Below, in pieces: positions 59,719-64,000 of a stretch of 64,000 nucleotides of DNA. Location: contig JAFXLL010000007.1 of NCBI GenBank assembly GCA_017531225.1, forward strand, positions 1 to 64,000, in the 5' to 3' direction. Position 1 is the first letter of the stretch; each line of letters opens with the position of its first letter. The translations under genes and the position numbers were made by a program. The notes under the pieces are model-generated. The model saw only the letters and a list, made by a program, of their open reading frames with translations, made no database searches and was not told where the DNA came from. Source of the stretch: Bacteroidales bacterium (GTDB lineage: Bacteria; Bacteroidota; Bacteroidia; Bacteroidales; F082).

Positions 59719-60612
59719 TCAACGAATTCTTAGCAAAGGGCTGTTCTTGGATGGCTCGCCAGAAATGATCGCATGCGTCGATTTTGACTTTTCAGGAACA
59801 AACGAAAGGCGTTTCAAATATGCTTTTTCAATATAATTGTCAGCGTATTCATTTATATAGACAAAGTTTTCGTCAGTCATTTCCAAAATGTTCATTTCGA
59901 AGGATTGGTAACTCGGCGTTTGCGTAGTTAAATAAAGCAACGAATCATGCTCATTAAACGAATATATAAATGTTTTGAAGCCAAGTGAATCCAAACTCCT
60001 ATCAATCAACTCTCCTGTAAGGTCTTCTCTAAAGATCATATCGATGCCATTATCAAGATCACCAGGAACATAATAATATGTTACCATGGTTTCTGGAATA
60101 GGTTCACCAGAATAATCCGTGTTATAATAATCAATTTGTTCGACGCCCCAAACGCCAATAAAACTAGCTTCTGAAAATGGTTCCGGAGCTTCAAGAGTGG
60201 TAAAACTGACCTGACCTCCATAGCCGACACCATTATCGTTGATGGCATAGGCACGCACATAATAAGTCGTTGCCGGCAAGAGATCCGTCATCACACACGT
60301 GAAAACATCCGAGCCTAAAGAGTCAAGCACATGGTCATCGTCCACCTTTGGCTTAGTATTCGTACTCCAGCACAAGCCCCGCTCAATCACGGCTGATTCG
60401 CCTTGGGAAGTAATCTCACCACGACAATAGGCTTGGTTTGCAGTAATATCATACACTTCAGACGTCCTTACCTTAGGGATGGCTGTATTAATTTGATTTC
60501 CATTATTAATTCCATTGTTACTACCATTGTTGACCTCTTCCGGAGTGCATCCCACGAAAAGGATTGTCGCTGCAATTAGCATTACAACTGATAAGAATTT
60601 CACGTTTTTCAT
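59719..60612 (-). CDS. Lipoprotein with a fibronectin-III-like domain
   Basis: A 297-residue lipoprotein: hydrophobic N-terminus (MKNVKFLSVVMLIAATIL) and lipobox LFVGC with the lipidated Cys, then an Asn-rich linker. Residues about 45-145 are a fibronectin-III-like domain (ITSQGESAVIERGLCWST, LPATTYYVRAYAIND), a form very common in Bacteroidales lipoproteins. The rest (about 155-260) is a small lipocalin-like or calycin-like region (FIGVWGVEQIDYYN) that may bind a ligand. The ATG at 60612 gives the proper signal; an earlier ATG adds 8 residues before it. Followed by the methyltransferase gene in the same operon. Confidence 0.75.
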   Translation of the reverse strand: MKNVKFLSVVMLIAATILFVGCTPEEVNNGSNNGINNGNQINTAIPKVRTSEVYDITANQAYCRGEITSQGESAVIERGLCWSTNTKPKVDDDHVLDSLGSDVFTCVMTDLLPATTYYVRAYAINDNGVGYGGQVSFTTLEAPEPFSEASFIGVWGVEQIDYYNTDYSGEPIPETMVTYYYVPGDLDNGIDMIFREDLTGELIDRSLDSLGFKTFIYSFNEHDSLLYLTTQTPSYQSFEMNILEMTDENFVYINEYADNYIEKAYLKRLSFVPEKSKSTHAIISGEPSKNSPLLRIR

Positions 60613-60638
60613 ACCTAATTCTAAATTGATTATCATTG

Positions 60639-60646
60639 CAAAGATA
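60639..60646 (-). promoter_or_regulatory. Promoter -7 element for the lipoprotein-methyltransferase operon
   Basis: TATCTTTG on the minus strand, 26 bp before the ATG. Confidence 0.6.
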
Positions 60647-60665
60647 ATAAAAAAGTGAAAACCTT

Positions 60666-60703
60666 TGCCAAAATGTCAGTTTTTCCAATGGCACACTATT
60701 TGA
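60666..60703 (+). promoter_or_regulatory. Chaperone-type upstream element and sigma-54-like promoter of htpG
   Basis: TGCCA (60666), TGTCA (60674), then TGGCACACTATTTGA (60689-60703). GG and GA are 10 bp apart, so it is one base from the -24/-12 pattern. There is no TAnnTTTG box nearby. Words and order match the region before grpE. Confidence 0.45.
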
Positions 60704-60744
60704 CCATGGGCGCATGTCAAAATGAAATTTAAAACATAAGAGAT

Positions 60745-62664
60745 ATGCAAACTGGTAACATTGGAGTAAAGACAGAAAACATTTTCCCTGTCATCAAAAA
60801 GTTCTTGTATTCGGATCAGGAAATCTTCCTGCGCGAAATCATCAGTAACGCCGTGGATGCCACGCAAAAGCTGAAAGCCTTGGCCGCCTCAGGTGAGTTC
60901 AAGGGCGAGTTGGGCGACCTCACCATCAAAGTGGAAGTTGATAAGAAGAAAAAGACCCTCACCGTGCGTGATAGAGGTATCGGCATGAGCGCTGAAGAAG
61001 TCGATAAGTACATCAACCAAATCGCTTTTTCAGGCGCGGAAGAGTTCATCGCCAAGTTTAAGACCCAGAGCGAGGCCGAGGCTGCCAACATCATCGGACA
61101 TTTTGGCTTGGGCTTCTACTCCGCCTTCATGGTCTCCTCAAAAGTGGCTTTGATTTCGAAATCTTGCAAAGACGAAGGCAAGAATGGCGTCATCTGGGAA
61201 TGTGACGGCAGCCCAGAGTACACCATGAACGAGATCCCGAAGGGTGACCGCGGTACTGACGTCATCCTTTACATCGGTGACGATGCCACTGAGTTCCTCG
61301 AAGAAGGCCGCATCCGCGAGCTGCTTAACAAATACTGCAAGTTCCTGCCCATCCCGATTCAGTTCGGCACACGCAAGGTGCAGGAGGAAATTGAGGGCGA
61401 GACCGACAAGGACGGCAAACCAAAGACCAAAGAGGTTGAAAAACCTTGGATCATCAACGAGGTGGCTCCGCTGTGGAAGAAAGCCCCGACCGACATCAAG
61501 GATGAGGAATACAACGACTTTTACCACACACTCTACCCGATGAACTTCGGTGAGCCGCTGTTCCACATCCACCTCAACGTGGACTACCCCTTTGACCTCA
61601 CGGGCATCCTCTATTTCCCGAAGGTGAAGAACCGCTACGAGTTCCAGCGCAACAAGATCCAGCTCTACTGCAACGAGGTCTTCGTCACCGACTCGGTGGA
61701 AGGCATCCTGCCCGAGTTCCTCTCGTTGCTGCACGGCGTGATTGACTCACCAGACATCCCGCTGAACGTGAGCCGCTCGTTCCTGCAAAGCGATCAGAGC
61801 GTGAAGAAAATCTCGACCTACATCACCAAGAAAGTGGCCGAAAAATTGGAAGAGCTCTTCAAGAAAGACCGCGAGGCCTACGAGAAGAACTGGGATGACA
61901 TCCGCGTGTTCATCGAATACGGCATGATGAGCGACCCGAAGTTCTACGAACGCGCCGAGAAGTTCTTCCTCTTCAAGGATACGGATGACAAATATCACAC
62001 CATTGAGGAGTACAAGAACCTCATCAAGGAGCAGCAGACCGACAAGGACAAGAACCTCGTCTATCTGTACGCCACCGACAAGGACGACCAATATACCAAC
62101 ATCGAGAACGCCAAGGCCAAGGGCTATAACGTTTTAATGATGGACGGCATCCTCGACCCGCACTTCATCAGCGCCTACGAGCAGAAGGAAAGCGAGAAGG
62201 ATGGCGAAGGCCGTGCGATGTTTGCCCGTGTGGACTCCAACACCATCGACAAACTCATCGTGAAGGACGACAAGGAAACTGCCTCGAAGCTCGATGACAA
62301 GCAGAAAGAAACCTTGAAGGCCGCCTTCGAGAAGGTCATCGACAAGGTTCGTTTCAATGTGGAGTTCAGCAACGAAGGCGAGACCGATGCTCCCGTGGAG
62401 GTCACCCAAAACGAGTGGATGCGCCGCATGAAGGAGATGGAACAGATGGGCGGCAGCCCGATGTCGTTCTATGGCTCCATGCCCGACAGCTACACGCTGA
62501 TGCTCAACACCAACAGCCCAGTCATCACTGGCCTTTTGGACAAAGACGAAGCCGCACAGGAAGCTACCATCAGGCAGATTTACGACCTCGCACTGCTTTC
62601 GAAGAACCTGCTGAAAGGCAAGGATTTGAGTGAGTTTGTCAAGAGGAATATGGCGCAGCTGTAA
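60745..62664 (+). CDS. htpG: Molecular chaperone HtpG (Hsp90)
   Basis: ATP-dependent chaperone for late folding steps under stress. The 639-residue protein has the GHKL ATPase motifs EIISNAVDATQK, VRDRGIGMSAEEV and IIGHFGLGFYSAFMV in the N domain, the middle domain with LPLNVSR-like IPLNVSRSFLQ (catalytic Arg), and the C-terminal dimer domain. A charged linker (about residues 215-240; EEIEGETDKDGKPKTKE) is present. Its end abuts the convergent lipoprotein gene with no gap. The likely heat-shock promoter is described separately. Confidence 0.97.
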   Translation: MQTGNIGVKTENIFPVIKKFLYSDQEIFLREIISNAVDATQKLKALAASGEFKGELGDLTIKVEVDKKKKTLTVRDRGIGMSAEEVDKYINQIAFSGAEEFIAKFKTQSEAEAANIIGHFGLGFYSAFMVSSKVALISKSCKDEGKNGVIWECDGSPEYTMNEIPKGDRGTDVILYIGDDATEFLEEGRIRELLNKYCKFLPIPIQFGTRKVQEEIEGETDKDGKPKTKEVEKPWIINEVAPLWKKAPTDIKDEEYNDFYHTLYPMNFGEPLFHIHLNVDYPFDLTGILYFPKVKNRYEFQRNKIQLYCNEVFVTDSVEGILPEFLSLLHGVIDSPDIPLNVSRSFLQSDQSVKKISTYITKKVAEKLEELFKKDREAYEKNWDDIRVFIEYGMMSDPKFYERAEKFFLFKDTDDKYHTIEEYKNLIKEQQTDKDKNLVYLYATDKDDQYTNIENAKAKGYNVLMMDGILDPHFISAYEQKESEKDGEGRAMFARVDSNTIDKLIVKDDKETASKLDDKQKETLKAAFEKVIDKVRFNVEFSNEGETDAPVEVTQNEWMRRMKEMEQMGGSPMSFYGSMPDSYTLMLNTNSPVITGLLDKDEAAQEATIRQIYDLALLSKNLLKGKDLSEFVKRNMAQL

Positions 62665-63417
62665 TTATTTTGCTACTCGAACACCTCTGACACAGTGCCC
62701 GCGACTGCGTTCGTAAGTGGCACACACGTGACATTCCTCCAGATCGGAGTGAAAACTCCATGCACTCACTTGCGAAGTTGTTTGGAGAGAACTTGACCAG
62801 TATATGCCTAGGGTTGTGCAAATGAGTTCATCATACAAAACAAAACCCGTAGTAGGCAGAAAGAGGCTGTTGCCATTTTCACTGGTAAAAAGCCAACCCT
62901 GAACATTGTTTTGAACCGTCACGACAAACGTCGTATTCTGTAAGAGTTCCCTCCATTCTACCTCGGAAGGCAATCGCCAGTTCTCGCCCCAATTGGCCCG
63001 AACTGCGTCATCCATGGGTTCCAAAACAGTTAGGCTGTCAACAAACCCGTTCAAACCACAAAACGAATCGATGCAATACTTTGTCAACCTATAGTCTACG
63101 CCATCGAATTCGCTGTATTTATAGCTCTTCCAATCATAAATATCCTTTGGCTGAGTCTCACCCCAAGCAAAGTAATCGCCACAATCTTCAGGGCAGCTCG
63201 CACCCACATTGCAAGTGGCCCACAAGATACCGCTCGGCAAGCCAAGATCAACGAAACCATGTGCGATGCTATCGTTGCCGCCTCCATTATGAGGGACGAC
63301 CGTGGCAACGTAACCATTATCGTTCCCTCCGTTGTTCGGAACATCGGGTTTGGTACAACCAACCGCGATGACCACCATTAACAGGATAACTGCCACTGTC
63401 TTCAGGGGACTTTTCAT
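62665..63417 (-). CDS. Lipoprotein with a FISUMP/DUF1566-like domain
   Basis: A 250-residue lipoprotein: MKSPLKTVAVILLMVVIAVGC gives the lipid-linked Cys, followed by a Gly/Asn-rich linker. The rest is one domain with the pattern FVDLGLPSGILWATCNVGA, YFAWGET, WRLPSEVEWRELL, YWSSSL and a final HCVRGVRVAK. This pattern is common in lipoproteins of the Bacteroidales and Fibrobacter (major paralogous domain), which resemble C-type-lectin-like folds; function unknown. The ATG at 63417 is used because the longer frame has no signal peptide. Confidence 0.75.
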   Translation of the reverse strand: MKSPLKTVAVILLMVVIAVGCTKPDVPNNGGNDNGYVATVVPHNGGGNDSIAHGFVDLGLPSGILWATCNVGASCPEDCGDYFAWGETQPKDIYDWKSYKYSEFDGVDYRLTKYCIDSFCGLNGFVDSLTVLEPMDDAVRANWGENWRLPSEVEWRELLQNTTFVVTVQNNVQGWLFTSENGNSLFLPTTGFVLYDELICTTLGIYWSSSLQTTSQVSAWSFHSDLEECHVCATYERSRGHCVRGVRVAK

Positions 63418-63463
63418 CTTGTTTGAATTTGATAAAATCATTGCAAAAGAACGAAAAAAACAA

Positions 63464-63471
63464 TACCTTTG
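63464..63471 (+). promoter_or_regulatory. Promoter -7 element for the DUF4301 gene
   Basis: TACCTTTG, 22 bp before the ATG at 63494. Confidence 0.5.
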
Positions 63472-63493
63472 CAAGCAAAACAAAACATTTGAC

Positions 63494-64000
63494 ATGAACA
63501 AAGAAGATCTCCTCCAACTTAAAGAGCGCAACGTCACCGAAGAGCAAGTGAATCAGCAAGTAGCCCAGCTGAAACGTGGCACCGCTTACGTGAAACTAGT
63601 ACGTCCAGCCACCATCGGCGACGGCATCATCCGAATGACCGACGATCAAGTGAAACAGATGACCGAGGCTTTCGAGGAAGATCGCGAATACTACCAGTTC
63701 ACTAAGTTTGTACCTGCCTCTGGTGCCGCCTCTCGCATGTTCAAGGACCTCTTCTCCTTCATCGAGAATGGCGAGGACACCAAGTTCACTGAGATTTTCT
63801 TTGCCCACATCCATAGCTTCGCCTTTTATGACGACCTGAATCAAGCTGCCGAAAAACTTTACGGCATGAACATAGACGCCATGCTGAAAGACGGCAGGAA
63901 AGTGGATGTGGTGAAGGCGCTGTTGCTTGACAAAGGCTTGGGCTATGGAAAGCTACCGAAAGCCTTGCTGAAGTTCCACCACTACGAGCATTTCAACCGC
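63494..64000 (+). CDS. DUF4301 protein (partial, N-terminal 169 residues)
   Basis: The gene runs off the window end. The visible 169 residues begin MNKEDLLQLKERNVTEEQ and contain YVKLVRPATIGDGI and the family motif KFVPASGAASRMFKDLFSFI, followed by LLLDKGLGYGKLPKALLKFH. This matches DUF4301, about 500 residues long in the Bacteroidetes and weakly related to nucleotidyl- or sugar-1-phosphate transferases by the GAASRMFK segment. Activity not known. Confidence 0.85.
   Translation, partial: MNKEDLLQLKERNVTEEQVNQQVAQLKRGTAYVKLVRPATIGDGIIRMTDDQVKQMTEAFEEDREYYQFTKFVPASGAASRMFKDLFSFIENGEDTKFTEIFFAHIHSFAFYDDLNQAAEKLYGMNIDAMLKDGRKVDVVKALLLDKGLGYGKLPKALLKFHHYEHFNR

Overview
The window comes from an anaerobic member of the Bacteroidetes, most likely order Bacteroidales. 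Evidence for this: promoters with the phylum-specific -7 element TAnnTTTG (mostly TATCTTTG or TATTTTTG) a short distance before many start codons; several secreted proteins with type IX secretion (T9SS) C-terminal sorting domains; a PorE-like T9SS component; and families typical of the order (DUF4290 next to murA, BT_3928-like, DUF1599, DUF4301, Omp28-like). A HydE maturase points to [FeFe]-hydrogenase metabolism. I cannot name the genus. I saw no rRNA, tRNA, CRISPR array or complete insertion sequence.

Layout. 1-870: end of an unknown gene, then an AT-rich gap full of inverted repeats. 867-8500: msrA, aat, a large cleaved-adhesin protein, pckA, a small exported protein and dnaN. 8577-21134: a 1,196-residue exported protein of unknown function, prmA, tpiA, a fused ABC transporter, a TonB-dependent siderophore-type receptor, an outer-membrane protein, a lone DppB-type permease, and the BT_3928-like/DUF1599 pair. 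21201-30287: an Rpn-type nuclease, a small protein with a C-terminal sorting-like tail, a large T9SS protein with a structured leader, hydE, an acyl-ACP thioesterase, an AI-2E-family transporter and another adhesin. 30289-39819: a CobW-type metal GTPase, an SprT-like protease, a GLUG-repeat T9SS protein, the uvrD-DUF4290-murA operon, a HAD phosphatase and a PfkB kinase. 39834-42890: an AT-rich accessory patch with vsr, a toxin-like nuclease, a metallophosphoesterase flanked by 109-bp direct repeats, and a candidate small RNA. 42891-64000: grpE-dnaJ, an ABC-2 exporter, secDF, a PorE-like protein, purM-prfA-pyrF, an Omp28-like protein, ilvE, a methyltransferase, htpG, two lipoproteins and the start of a DUF4301 gene.

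How genes work together. purM, pyrF, murA, tpiA, pckA and ilvE are core metabolism. secDF (export across the inner membrane) and the PorE-like protein (anchoring of the T9SS) sit next to each other and would serve the T9SS cargo proteins spread through the window. grpE-dnaJ and htpG share an upstream element that may be a common heat-shock promoter.

Most notable non-genic signal: at five junctions between co-directional genes there are short arrays of tandem heptamers (GGTGAGA, AGATAAA or ATTGAAA types). Nearly every unit contains a stop codon, and the stop codon of the upstream gene lies inside the array. Because 7 is not a multiple of 3, three units close all three reading frames. Other points of interest are a terminator-like hairpin in the leader of the 1,072-residue T9SS protein, the duplicated promoter-bearing repeats around the metallophosphoesterase, a degenerate retropepsin-like domain fused to the PorE-like protein, and a MurA with Asp in place of the fosfomycin-target Cys.
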